A stretch of DNA of 61,216 nt from positions 1 through 61,216 of the forward strand of contig BTRG01000006.1 of the NCBI GenBank assembly GCA_036986275.1. Reading direction: 5' to 3'. Shown here one piece after another: positions 35,708 to 44,813 of this stretch (within the stretch, counting starts at the first letter, position 1; each line of letters starts with the position of its first letter). This DNA is from BTRG01 sp036986275. GTDB taxonomy: Bacteria; Pseudomonadota; Gammaproteobacteria; Acidiferrobacterales; SZUA-150. The notes beneath the pieces were generated by a model. That model was not told the DNA's origin and ran no database searches. It was given only the letters and a program-made list of their open reading frames with translations. A program made the translations under genes and the position numbers.

Positions 35708-36001
35708 GTGAACAACGAACAAGGCTATTCCTGGAACGGCAACGACCTGTTGCTACGCATTCACCTGCAACCGCCGCGCGCCCATCGAAGTACTGCGCAA
35801 CAGCCTGATCCGCGTCAGAATCAGTGCAGCGCCCGTGGACGGCAAAGCCTCACCCTGATTGCAAAACGACTGGGGGTCCCAAAGAACAGCGGGGAAATTG
35901 AAACAAGGACCAAAAGCCGCACAAAATTACTACGATTTTCAGGGGTCAAGACCAGACTGAACGCTAGATCTATCAGGGAATTTCTTGAGCAAAATAAATA
36001 G
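35708..36001 (+). pseudogene. yggU: Frameshifted DUF167/YggU family gene
   Basis: Expected neighbour of yggT, but the family signature is split between frames. Frame 1 gives LLLRIHLQP up to about 35773. A one-base shift then gives RAPIEVLRNSLIRVRISAAPVDGKAS up to a TGA near 35850. The original frame resumes with LIAKRLGVPKNSGEIETRTKSRTKLL and runs to 36001. Intact DUF167 proteins read QP-RA…APVDGKAN…L-AK-LGVPKS-VEI without breaks, and the junction is also a few residues short. The 97-residue single-frame product would have a scrambled middle. Either the gene is decaying or two sequence errors are present. Confidence 0.8.
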
Positions 36002-36197
36002 CTTACGCGAAACAGGCTAAATATTTATCAAAACAATCCGTTAAATAGCATTAAATTGCCGACCGACGTCCTTGCGGGGGCGGTCAATAAATCTACACTA
36101 TATACATTGCTTGATTCCCTGGACGGGACGACACAGCCGCTTCAACGTGGCGTGGCCTGATTGACTACAGAATTACATTACGGAAAAGAAGTACTCC

Positions 36198-38378
36198 ATG
36201 CCGACTACTGAACCCTTACGACCCGTATCACTGCGTGAGCCTTCGGATACCATCAATTCAACCCCTGCTCCCGAAAACACCGTAAAATCGGCACAACCCA
36301 AGCGCGTGCAAAACAACACCCTGATTTCAGCCAAATCAACTGCCATTAATTCCGTAACGAACAACGCAGATGTTGACAAACCGTCGACCGATACTCCTGT
36401 CTCCATCATTAATGCGCTCAGCACTCAGTTGGACGATTACAACATCTGGCGAGAAGGTCTGTTACAGGCCATGTCAGACTATCAGCATTTTGTGGAAAAG
36501 CACCAACATAGCAGCGAAGGTATCAAAGACCTGCCGATTTACGAACTGATAGAATCACTGAAATCAGACAAGTTGACGATTGCCATAGTGGGTGAATTCT
36601 CCCGCGGCAAGACCGAATTGATTAACGCCATCTTCTTCGCCGATCACAAGGAGCGCCTGCTGCCGACCGATGCCGGCCGCACGACGATGTGCCCCACGGA
36701 ATTGCTCTATAACCCCAAGATGCAACCCTGCATCATGCTACTGCCGATAGAAACACGCTCGGAAACAACCACGATTGCTGATTACAAGCGTGCGCCGGCA
36801 CAATGGACCAAGCTGCCACTGGAACTGCACAGCCCTGAGAACATGGCCGAGACTTTTCAGGAAATCGTGCGCCATCGCCGCGTTTCAGTACAAGACGCCA
36901 GTAAGCTGGGGTTGTACAGCCCCAGCGATAAAGGCGGCTATGGTCCGGTGGCGCGCAACGGCATGGTGGAAGTCCCGGTCTGGCGTCATGCCATTATCAA
37001 CTACCCCCATCCTCTGCTGAAAAAGGGCCTTGTCATACTGGACACCCCGGGCTTGAACTCCCTGGGCTCAGAACCGGAACTGACACTCAGTATGTTGCCG
37101 GAAGCACATGCCGTCTTATTCGTACTGTCAGCCGATACCGGTGTCACCAAGTCTGACCTGCAAATCTGGAATGATTATGTTCGCCCCGCCACCGAGGGCA
37201 GTGAAGGACGCCGTATTGCCGTACTCAATAAGGTCGACACCCTGTGGGATGAGCTGCGAGGCGATGACGTGGTCGAAGCCAGTATCTCCCGACAGATGCA
37301 GGAAACTGCCTACGCCCTGAATATCACCAAGAATGATATTTTTCCGGTCTCCGCCCTCAAGGGCCTGATCGGCAAGATTCAGGGGAAAAATGACTTGCTG
37401 GAAAAGAGCGGCCTGACCGCGCTTGAGATCAAACTATCCAAGGAAGTGATTCCTTACAAACAGGCCCTGATACACGACAAAATGGTCAATTCCATTGGCA
37501 ACATGGTGGAAAATACCGATGCCCTGGTCGAGAAACGCCTTAAAGATGTCACTGTGGAATTAACTGAGCTCAGTAGTCTGCGTGGCAAGAACCAAGGCGT
37601 GATCCAGGAAATCATTGAGCGCGTTCGCAAAGAACAAAAAGCCTATGACGTGAAACTGGAAAATTTTAATCTGGCCAAGGCGCGTCTGTCCGAGCAGGCA
37701 CATATCCTGCAGACCCATCTCAGCCTCAAGGCCTTTGACAAACTGATTGCCCGGACCCGCCGTGACATGCGTGAATCCTGGACCACCAAGGGCCTTAAAA
37801 TCGGTATGAAAACGTTCTTTGATGGTGCTGTCGAGACCATGCAGGAAGTCAATAAGTCAGCACATATCCTGAAAGATATGGTGGAGTCCGTCTATGCCCA
37901 GTTTCAGGTGGAGTACGGTCTGGCCAAGATCAAATCGTCCAGTTTTTCCCTGCGTCCTTATCTCAATGAACTGGCACGACTGCATCGCGAGGCCGAGGCC
38001 TTCCGTAACAGCGCCTATATGGTCATAACCGAACAGCACTTTGTGATCAAGCGCTTCTTCATCACCATGGTCAGCCATGCACGCAATGTTTTTAGCCAGT
38101 GTAATGACGATGTACGTGTCTGGGGTAAGGCCATCATGGTGCCGGTAGTCATTCAGATTCAGGAACACAAGGCGGCCATAGACCGGCGCGCTGAAAACCT
38201 GAAAAAGATCTCTGAACAACAGAGCTCGCTGGCTGAGCGCATCAAGGAACTGAAGACCTTGAAGAAGGAATACCAAAACCAGCTCAAGACCACGCAGTAC
38301 ATACGCTCCAGAATCAATCAGCACATGTTCTTCAACGATACTCGGAACGCGTCACCCCCAGACTCATCATCCATGTAA
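36198..38378 (+). CDS. Dynamin-like GTPase
   Basis: Large dynamin-family GTPase of 726 residues. The N-terminal ~90 residues are low-complexity and polar. The GTPase domain has G1 GEFSRGKTELINAIF near residue 135, an invariant-type Thr region in DAGRTTMCPTELLY, G3 DTPGLNSLGSEPELT near residue 285, and G4 LNKVDTLWDE near residue 345. Behind it lie long helical, coiled-coil-like segments (for example residues about 420–510 and 650–710) that would form the stalk. Bacterial dynamins bind and remodel membranes or take part in membrane repair and phage defence. The gene sits between yggU and metX, a spot not occupied by a dynamin in Pseudomonas. Its cellular role here is unknown. Confidence 0.85.
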   Translation: MPTTEPLRPVSLREPSDTINSTPAPENTVKSAQPKRVQNNTLISAKSTAINSVTNNADVDKPSTDTPVSIINALSTQLDDYNIWREGLLQAMSDYQHFVEKHQHSSEGIKDLPIYELIESLKSDKLTIAIVGEFSRGKTELINAIFFADHKERLLPTDAGRTTMCPTELLYNPKMQPCIMLLPIETRSETTTIADYKRAPAQWTKLPLELHSPENMAETFQEIVRHRRVSVQDASKLGLYSPSDKGGYGPVARNGMVEVPVWRHAIINYPHPLLKKGLVILDTPGLNSLGSEPELTLSMLPEAHAVLFVLSADTGVTKSDLQIWNDYVRPATEGSEGRRIAVLNKVDTLWDELRGDDVVEASISRQMQETAYALNITKNDIFPVSALKGLIGKIQGKNDLLEKSGLTALEIKLSKEVIPYKQALIHDKMVNSIGNMVENTDALVEKRLKDVTVELTELSSLRGKNQGVIQEIIERVRKEQKAYDVKLENFNLAKARLSEQAHILQTHLSLKAFDKLIARTRRDMRESWTTKGLKIGMKTFFDGAVETMQEVNKSAHILKDMVESVYAQFQVEYGLAKIKSSSFSLRPYLNELARLHREAEAFRNSAYMVITEQHFVIKRFFITMVSHARNVFSQCNDDVRVWGKAIMVPVVIQIQEHKAAIDRRAENLKKISEQQSSLAERIKELKTLKKEYQNQLKTTQYIRSRINQHMFFNDTRNASPPDSSSM

Positions 38379-38467
38379 CATCGGGCCATTGTTTGCAGCG
38401 GCCTGCTGCCATGGGTAGACTGCAATCACTTTTAATTCATGTCATCGTGGTGAGTTCATAACTCTCT

Positions 38468-39616
38468 ATGCCGGATACTTTTCTCCCGGACTCCATCGGG
38501 CTGGTCAGCCCCCAGCAAGCCCATTTCTCCGAACCTCTGCACTTGAGCAGCGGAGGCACACTGTCGGAGTATGATCTTGTATATGAAACCTACGGCCGGC
38601 TAAACGCTGATAAGAGTAATGCCATACTGGTTTGTCATGCCTTGAGCAGCAACCATCACGCAGCCGGCTACCATGGCAAGGAAGACAAGAAACCAGGCTG
38701 GTGGGAAAACTGCATAGGCCCCGGCAAGGCCATAGACACAAACCAGTTTTACGTAGTCTGCTGCAACAACCTGGGAGGTTGTTTCGGCTCCACCGGTCCG
38801 GCGACCCTCAATCCCGCCACCAACAAGCCCTATGGTCCGGATTTTCCTATCGTTACCGTGCGTGACTGGGTGGAAAGCCAGGCACGTCTAAGTGATGAGC
38901 TGGGTATTGTTACCTGGGCCGCGGTAGTCGGAGGCAGCCTCGGCGGCATGCAAGTCCTGCAATGGTCGATTGATTACCCCGATAGACTCAGACATGCGGT
39001 CGTCATTGCGGCTGCCTCCAAGCTCACCGCACAGAATATTGCCTTCAATGAAGTGGCACGCCAGTCCATACGCACCGATGCCGATTTTCATGATGGCCGT
39101 TACTATGACTTCGATACAGAGCCCCGCCGCGGCCTGCGTATTGCACGCATGCTCGGGCATATTACTTATCTCTCTGATGACATCATGGGTGAGAAATTTG
39201 GTCGTGACCTGGGTGATGGCGATATCGATTTCGATTTTGGTATCGAGTTTCAAGTGGAGAGCTACTTGCGTTACCAGGCCGACAGCTTTGTTGGCAAGTT
39301 TGATGCCAATACCTATTTGCTGATGACCAAAGTGCTGGATTATTTTGATCCGGCCAATGACTATGATGGCGACCTGTCCGCGGCCATGAGCAAGGCACAG
39401 GCCGATTTCTTTGTGGTCTCCTTCAGCAGTGACTGGCGCTTTGCGCCAGCGCGCTCACGAGAAATCGTCAAGGCATTACATGATAATAACCTTAATGTCA
39501 GCTATGCCGAGATCGACGCCAACCAGGGACATGATGCATTCCTGATGAAAATCCCCCAATACCTGGACGTCTTCAGTGCTTATATGGCGCGCGTTGCGAT
39601 AGATATGCGCCCATGA
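38468..39616 (+). CDS. metX: Homoserine O-acyltransferase
   Basis: Alpha/beta-hydrolase-fold enzyme of 382 residues that activates homoserine for methionine synthesis. The nucleophile elbow is VVGGSLGGMQVLQWS with Ser near residue 157. NNLGGCFGSTGP near residue 100 is typical of MetX, and the C-terminal catalytic Asp and His are in SDWRFAP and NQGHDAFL. Many gammaproteobacterial MetX proteins use succinyl-CoA rather than acetyl-CoA, and sequence reading does not settle which. The gene overlaps metW by 4 bp. Confidence 0.95.
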   Translation: MPDTFLPDSIGLVSPQQAHFSEPLHLSSGGTLSEYDLVYETYGRLNADKSNAILVCHALSSNHHAAGYHGKEDKKPGWWENCIGPGKAIDTNQFYVVCCNNLGGCFGSTGPATLNPATNKPYGPDFPIVTVRDWVESQARLSDELGIVTWAAVVGGSLGGMQVLQWSIDYPDRLRHAVVIAAASKLTAQNIAFNEVARQSIRTDADFHDGRYYDFDTEPRRGLRIARMLGHITYLSDDIMGEKFGRDLGDGDIDFDFGIEFQVESYLRYQADSFVGKFDANTYLLMTKVLDYFDPANDYDGDLSAAMSKAQADFFVVSFSSDWRFAPARSREIVKALHDNNLNVSYAEIDANQGHDAFLMKIPQYLDVFSAYMARVAIDMRP

Positions 39617-40221
39617 CCCAGCTGTTCCACAGACCGGATTACGCCATTATTGCCGACTGGATACGACCACATAGCCGGGTGCTCGATCTGGGCTGTGGTG
39701 ATGGCACATTATTGAATCACTTATATCAGCAGAAACAGGCCAGCGGCTATGGCACCGAAATCAATGATGCCAACATTACCCAATGCATCAAGGCCGGTAT
39801 CAATGTCATACAACTGGATTTAAATGAAGGCCTGTCCGAGTTTGATGACAACTCCTTTGACTTCGTTATCCTGTCCCTGACATTGCAGGCCATGCGCAGA
39901 CCTGACTTGTTGATACAGGAAATGATGCGCGTCGGTACAGAGGGCATTGTTACCTTTCCGAATTTCGGCAACTGGAAGGCCAGGTTGCAACTGACCCTGG
40001 GAGGACGCATGCCTATTACACGTTCGCTCCCCAATCATTGGTATGACACCCCCAATATCCATCTATGCACGATAAAAGACTTCGAGAATCTTTGCCGCAC
40101 CCTGGGCCTGCATGTACTGGAAAGACAGGCCGTGGACCACATACACCGCACCAGTCTGGGTCTGCGCATGTTTCCCAACTTGCTCAGCCAAATTGCACTG
40201 TTCCGCTTTCGTAGAAAGTGA
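39613..40221 (+). CDS. metW: MetW, methionine biosynthesis methyltransferase-like protein
   Basis: Class I methyltransferase-fold protein of 202 residues. Motif I is RVLDLGCGDGTLLNHL near residue 20, followed by GTEINDANI and FDFVILSLTLQAMRRPD. VTFPNFGNWKARLQL is the MetW signature. MetW pairs with MetX in many proteobacteria and is thought to be required for MetX activity. Coupled to metX by overlap. Confidence 0.95.
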   Translation: MTQLFHRPDYAIIADWIRPHSRVLDLGCGDGTLLNHLYQQKQASGYGTEINDANITQCIKAGINVIQLDLNEGLSEFDDNSFDFVILSLTLQAMRRPDLLIQEMMRVGTEGIVTFPNFGNWKARLQLTLGGRMPITRSLPNHWYDTPNIHLCTIKDFENLCRTLGLHVLERQAVDHIHRTSLGLRMFPNLLSQIALFRFRRK

Positions 40222-40253
40222 TGTCTTGCGTCAGGCAACAGGGACAGATATGT

Positions 40254-41072
40254 ATGGCGCACTCTCCCATAAAATATATTTTCTTTGATATTGACGGAAC
40301 TCTGCTAAACAGACAGGGCCAGGTAAGCCAGGCCGTGGCCAATGAATTGCATCGTATTCAGGGCCTGGGAATCGGCACGGCCATTGCCTCCGGCAGACCT
40401 TATTTTGCCTGTAGGCATCTGATCAAACAATTTTCCCTGGGCGGGCCCGGTGTCTTTTATTCCAGTGCGCTGGTTTATGATAGTAACCGCGATCAGGAGC
40501 TGTATTCTGAAGTCCTGGCAAGCAATGATGTCCAGAATATTATTCAGCAAGCCGAGCGAAATAATATTTACTATGAACTATACACGCGTGATAACTATTT
40601 CATACAACAGGAGCATCCCTATGCCTCGGTTCAGGAGCACTATCTAAAACAGCGCGCCCAGCCCTGCCTGATCAAGGAACTCATTCGTACACATAAAATA
40701 TATAAAGTAGTATTAACCATAAACGAGAAGAGTCAAAAGGAGGATTTGCGGGAATTAAAAATCGCACTGCCCCAATTTACTTTTGCGGATGCCCAAGGCG
40801 CTGAACACAAGGAAATACTTTTCTCGAATATCACCGGACCCCGGGCAACAAAATCCCGGGCCTTTGAAAGTGTTCTCGATTATTTGCGGCTGACTCCGGA
40901 GCAAGTCATGGCCATAGGCGATAGTGATTCAGATAAAGACTTCATCACTATGGCGGGAACGGGTGTGGCCATGGGTGATTCGCCCGATGAGGTAAAAGCC
41001 GTTGCCAACCACATCACGCTATCGACAGACGATGATGGCGTCGCCTGCGCATTACATGAGCTCATCCGCTGA
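40254..41072 (+). CDS. Cof-type HAD hydrolase
   Basis: HAD-superfamily phosphatase of the Cof/YidA type, 272 residues from the ATG at 40254 (AGGGA upstream). The in-frame ATG at 40218 inside metW would add 12 residues and is less likely. Motif I is FFDIDGTLLNRQG near residue 10. A large C2-type cap follows. Motifs III and IV are in TKSRAFESVL and AIGDSDSDKDFITMAGTGVAMGDSPDEVKAVA, in parts. These enzymes dephosphorylate small metabolites such as sugar phosphates or FMN; the substrate cannot be told. It follows metW closely and may be co-transcribed. Confidence 0.9.
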   Translation: MAHSPIKYIFFDIDGTLLNRQGQVSQAVANELHRIQGLGIGTAIASGRPYFACRHLIKQFSLGGPGVFYSSALVYDSNRDQELYSEVLASNDVQNIIQQAERNNIYYELYTRDNYFIQQEHPYASVQEHYLKQRAQPCLIKELIRTHKIYKVVLTINEKSQKEDLRELKIALPQFTFADAQGAEHKEILFSNITGPRATKSRAFESVLDYLRLTPEQVMAIGDSDSDKDFITMAGTGVAMGDSPDEVKAVANHITLSTDDDGVACALHELIR

Positions 41073-41147
41073 GAACGCCCATTATCACACGTCACACGAA
41101 CCAGCCAGCGGCATGCGCGACTGTTCAGAGTTCTCTTTATAGATCAA

Positions 41148-42491
41148 TCAGGCATCGCTTGTATCCCGATTCATTAAATACAGGATTAATATAATCGCCG
41201 GCAAACCCGCTGCCGAGGCATAGAGAAAAAAACTCACATAGCCGAAGCCATCGACAATAAAACCCGAAAAGCCACCGAGGAATTTTCCAGGCAGGGTCAT
41301 CAACGAACTAAACAAGGCGTATTGTGTTGCGGTATAGCGTTGATTGACCAGGCTAGACAAATAGGCAATAAACACGGCATTGGCGATACCGCCACTCAAA
41401 TTGTCCGCACTAATAACGACAGACAGCAAACCCAGGCCAGGGTCACTGGCTGCCATCATGGCAAACAATAAATTGGTAGATGCCACCATGGCCGCACCCA
41501 GCAATAAAATTCTCATGATGCCAAACCGCAACACCAGAACACCGCCTATTACCGATCCGAGTATGGTCATGGCAAAACCGAACACCTTGGCAACACTGGC
41601 AATTTCAGATTTGCTAAACCCCATATCCAGGTAAAACGGATTCGCCATCACGCCCATGGTGATATCGCTTATTCTGAATACAGCCACTAAAACCAGAATA
41701 AGAATCGCCAGCACACCATTGCGAGAGAAAAAATCCACGAAGGGACACACCACTGCACCGATAAACCATGCGGAAATCCTTCTGATTTGATCTGGCAGGT
41801 GTGCGGACCTTTCCATATACGCTATCACCCGCGCCTCCATAGCCAGATTATTCTGCGATGCGATGTGGGCAGGCTCATTGATAATCAATGTTGTAATGAT
41901 GCCCACGGATACCAATACTGCCATAGCCATATAGGCAGATTGCCATGAGAAAAAATCGGCAATGTAAAACGCACCGGCGCCGGCCACCAACAGAGCCAGA
42001 CGGTAACCCCCTATATACATGGCAGCCATAGCGGCCTGCTTATCGACTTCTATCGCCTCGATACGGTAGGCATCTATGGTGATGTCTTGCGTGGCAGATG
42101 AGAATGCCACCAACAGTGCAAACCACACCATCATTGTTAACGTATCACTGCCCGGTGTTATCCGTGACATACCCAGCAAACCCACGGCAATGCCTGTTTG
42201 CGCCAATAACATCCAGCTACGGCGTTTTCCAAAATAACGTGTTAACAATAACAGTGGCACACGATCTACCACTGGCGCCCAGAATACTTTTATGGAATAG
42301 GTAATCCCTACCCAACTAAAGAGCCCAATAATGCTGCGACTGATTTGCGCGTCTGTAAGCCATGCAGACAAAGTGGAGAACACCAACAAGAAAGGCAGGC
42401 CGGCGGAAAATCCCAGGAACAACATGGCGATCACGCGTAGCCGGGTGTACACCATGAACGCCTCACGCCAGCTTATTGCGGGGTCTGTCAC
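41148..42491 (-). CDS. MFS transporter of the AmpG type
   Basis: Twelve-helix major-facilitator protein of 447 residues. The region LRVIAMLFLGFSAGLPFLLVFSTLSAWL near the N-terminus, in part, and the QDITIDAYRIEAI segment near residue 132 are AmpG hallmarks; AmpG imports anhydromuropeptides for cell-wall recycling. Later helices contain DNLSGGIANAVFIAYLSSL, also AmpG-like. Loops are short and charged. It ends 6 bp before the next gene, xthA, on the same strand. Other AmpG-family (PAT) substrates are possible. Confidence 0.88.
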   Translation of the reverse strand: MTDPAISWREAFMVYTRLRVIAMLFLGFSAGLPFLLVFSTLSAWLTDAQISRSIIGLFSWVGITYSIKVFWAPVVDRVPLLLLTRYFGKRRSWMLLAQTGIAVGLLGMSRITPGSDTLTMMVWFALLVAFSSATQDITIDAYRIEAIEVDKQAAMAAMYIGGYRLALLVAGAGAFYIADFFSWQSAYMAMAVLVSVGIITTLIINEPAHIASQNNLAMEARVIAYMERSAHLPDQIRRISAWFIGAVVCPFVDFFSRNGVLAILILVLVAVFRISDITMGVMANPFYLDMGFSKSEIASVAKVFGFAMTILGSVIGGVLVLRFGIMRILLLGAAMVASTNLLFAMMAASDPGLGLLSVVISADNLSGGIANAVFIAYLSSLVNQRYTATQYALFSSLMTLPGKFLGGFSGFIVDGFGYVSFFLYASAAGLPAIILILYLMNRDTSDA

Positions 42492-42497
42492 CTGGCG

Positions 42498-43271
42498 TTA
42501 GAACTCGTAGTCGTAATCTATCGTCAATGGGGCGTGATCGGAAAAACGCTCGTCCTTATAGATGGATTCCGCCGTCGCCGCCTCCGCGATACCCGGCGTG
42601 GCGACATGATAATCAATACGCCATCCGACATTCTTGGCCCAGGCCTGGCCGCGATTGGACCACCATGTGTATTGATCCTCCTCCTGATTGAGCCGGCGGA
42701 ACACATCTACAAATCCCACATCATCAAACAACTGCGTCATCCACTCCCGTTCTTCCGGCAGGAAGCCGGAATTTTTTTTATTACCCTTCCAGTTTTTGAG
42801 ATCGACTTCCTTATGCGCGATGTTCCAGTCACCACAAATTATATATTCGCGGTCATCGTATCGTTGCGCTTGCAGAAAAGGCATAAAACGATCCAAAAAT
42901 GTAAACTTGATAGCCTGGCGCTCCTCACTGCTGGAACCGGAAGGTAAATACAGAGAGATAATACTAAGATCACCGAAGTCTGCCTGCAGGTAGCGACCTT
43001 CGCCATCAACATCCTCCCAACCCAGGCCCACGCGCACACGGTCCGGTTGCCGACGGGTGTACAACCCAACCCCGCTATAGCCTTTTTTCTCGGCATCATG
43101 GAAATAGCCATGGAAACCATCGGGCGCCAGCATCTTGGTTGTCAATTGATCGACCTGGGCCTTGAGTTCCTGCACACAAACGACATCGGCATCCTGCTTG
43201 GCCATCCAGTCAAAGAAACCCTTACGGGAAGCGGCGCGTATGCCGTTAAGGTTTGCTGATATAACACGCAT
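42498..43271 (-). CDS. xthA: Exodeoxyribonuclease III
   Basis: AP endonuclease and 3'-5' exonuclease of base-excision repair, 257 residues. The frame extends upstream to 43700, but that part is antisense to pyrE and not coding; MRVISANLNGIRAA at 43271 is the family start. Motifs are VVCVQELKAQ with the metal-binding Glu, YSGVGLYTRR, CGDWNIAHKEVDL, and the C-terminal FSDHAPLTIDYDYEF with catalytic Asp-His. It lies just upstream of ampG on the minus strand and is divergent from pyrE. Confidence 0.96.
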   Translation of the reverse strand: MRVISANLNGIRAASRKGFFDWMAKQDADVVCVQELKAQVDQLTTKMLAPDGFHGYFHDAEKKGYSGVGLYTRRQPDRVRVGLGWEDVDGEGRYLQADFGDLSIISLYLPSGSSSEERQAIKFTFLDRFMPFLQAQRYDDREYIICGDWNIAHKEVDLKNWKGNKKNSGFLPEEREWMTQLFDDVGFVDVFRRLNQEEDQYTWWSNRGQAWAKNVGWRIDYHVATPGIAEAATAESIYKDERFSDHAPLTIDYDYEF

Positions 43272-43373
43272 ATACTTAATTCTTAATTCTTTGTTCTCAC
43301 TATTTGCGCTCAGTGTACAGAAATTTTTCAAACCCCGCCGCAGTCGTTTACAATACCAATTGACCGGACACCG

Positions 43374-44057
43374 ATGCATCACGATATGAAAGATTACCAA
43401 CGCCAATTTCTGGAATTCACGCTGAACGTGGGGGTGTTGTGTTTTGGTGAATTCACTCTCAAATCCGGTCGCATCAGTCCCTATTTTTTTAACGCCGGCC
43501 TGTTTAACAGCGGCGAACGACTGGCTCGTGTCGGTGAATATTACGCGGCGGCGGCACAGGCATCCGGCATAGATTTCGATATGGTCTACGGCCCTGCCTA
43601 TAAAGGCATACCCCTGGCATGTTGTACGGCCATCGCACTGGCCCGGCAACATCACCGCGATCTGCCCTATGCCTTTAACCGCAAGGAAGCCAAGAAACAC
43701 GCGGAGGGTGGCATTATTGTCGGCGCACCCTTATCCGGAAAAGTCCTGATCGTCGATGATGTCATTTCCTCTGGCATGTCTATTAAAGAAGCGATAGATA
43801 TTATTCACGCGCAGGGTGCGGCGCCGGCAGGGGTAATCATCGCCCTGGACAGACAGGAGCTTGGGGAAGGAAAGACTTCCGCCATTCAGGAAATTGAAGA
43901 TACGTATGGCGTTAACGTGACCAGCATTACCAGCCTGGATCTGTTAATCAAATACCTGCAAGAACACGGCGAAGATGCGGACCATATTATTCGCGCCATG
44001 CAGGCATATCGCGATCAGTACGGGGTCAGTGGCTGCGACGTTCCTCGAAGTGGGTGA
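43374..44057 (+). CDS. pyrE: Orotate phosphoribosyltransferase
   Basis: Converts orotate and PRPP to OMP; 227 residues from the ATG at 43374, or 223 if MKDYQRQF at 43386 is the true start, which matches E. coli better. GEFTLKSGRISPYFFNAGLFN, quoted in part, lies near residue 26, the FNRKEAKKHAEGG loop near 102, and the PRPP-binding motif VLIVDDVISSGMSIKEA near 125. The last 32 bases overlap the convergent bactofilin gene tail-to-tail; the extra C-terminal residues after AYRDQYGV are not conserved. Confidence 0.96.
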   Translation: MHHDMKDYQRQFLEFTLNVGVLCFGEFTLKSGRISPYFFNAGLFNSGERLARVGEYYAAAAQASGIDFDMVYGPAYKGIPLACCTAIALARQHHRDLPYAFNRKEAKKHAEGGIIVGAPLSGKVLIVDDVISSGMSIKEAIDIIHAQGAAPAGVIIALDRQELGEGKTSAIQEIEDTYGVNVTSITSLDLLIKYLQEHGEDADHIIRAMQAYRDQYGVSGCDVPRSG

Positions 44058-44406
44058 TATAGCTCTCCTCATGGACTTCGCCACGCACCCGGGCGCCGTG
44101 CTCTATGGCCACAATAGGCGCCCGCATCTTGCCCCTTATATCCGCGGTCTCGCGCAGTTCGATCTTGGTGTGGGCGACAATATTCCCCTCCACACTGCCA
44201 TTGACAATAACCACATCGGCCTCGATATCACCCTTCCAGAAACAATCCACTGTTAACATCAGGACGCCCTGTATATTACAATCACCGTAGACTTCGCCAT
44301 GGACAAGATAGTTGTCCCGCCCCTGAATATCACCCATGTAAACAGAGCCCCGCTCAATGGTCTTGGGGACCTTTCGTATTCCATCCAGTACTCTGCGTTT
44401 GTCCAT
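44026..44406 (-). CDS. Bactofilin (polymer-forming cytoskeletal protein)
   Basis: Short bactofilin of 126 residues from MDKRRVLDG at 44406. The frame opens further up to 44532, with possible starts there and at 44463, and none has a clear ribosome site. The core is a run of short beta strands typical of the bactofilin beta-helix: GSVYMGDIQGRDNYLVHGEVYGDC, then VDCFWKGDIEADVVIVNGSVEGNI and AHTKIELRETADIRGKM, in parts. Bactofilins polymerise without nucleotide and scaffold cell shape, stalks or polar complexes. Convergent with pyrE, with overlapping 3' ends. Confidence 0.82.
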   Translation of the reverse strand: MDKRRVLDGIRKVPKTIERGSVYMGDIQGRDNYLVHGEVYGDCNIQGVLMLTVDCFWKGDIEADVVIVNGSVEGNIVAHTKIELRETADIRGKMRAPIVAIEHGARVRGEVHEESYITHFEERRSH

Positions 44407-44563
44407 CAAGTGGCCCCGAGTCTCGTGCAACCCCCGCGCAAGCAGATCATTATGCTGCCACATAGAGGCAAGTTCAATTGACTGGAATCCTAAGGAATCC
44501 AACAGCAAGGCCGGCAACCAGTCCCAGTGCACCTGACCGATTAAGGCCAGTGTCAGGCCGTAG

Positions 44564-44716
44564 TTACCATTCCCAGAAAATACCGGCCAGGACCAGGATT
44601 AGACCAATAATCCAGGCCAAACCAGCCCCCCTCCGGCAAATGCCGGGAACACATTCACCAGCAACGAGATCAGGAACAACTAGTTGCTCGCCGGGATCAA
44701 CGGCTATGACCGTCAT
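44564..44716 (-). CDS. Possible 50-residue single-pass membrane protein
   Basis: Short frame on the minus strand, starting ATG at 44716 and ending TAA. The N-terminal half is soluble (MTVIAVDPGEQLVVPDLV), and one strong hydrophobic helix ends the protein (GLAWIIGLILVLAGIFWEW). It lies upstream of the bactofilin gene on the same strand. No ribosome site is obvious, and it could be chance; the abrupt, clean helix with a WEW end is the reason to list it. Function unknown. Confidence 0.3.
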   Translation of the reverse strand: MTVIAVDPGEQLVVPDLVAGECVPGICRRGAGLAWIIGLILVLAGIFWEW

Positions 44717-44813
44717 GGAAAAATTCACTCATAATCCGGGTCCGAAAATTTGACAAGCTAGGTTTGCAGCACCTATGTTGAAAGAGATCAAACAATTTGC
44801 CTGGGAACCGATT

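Noticed and set aside
43272..43700. Upstream extension of the xthA frame, adding about 143 residues
   Set aside because: It is antisense to pyrE, has non-coding character, and the conserved ExoIII start MRVISANLNG lies at 43271.
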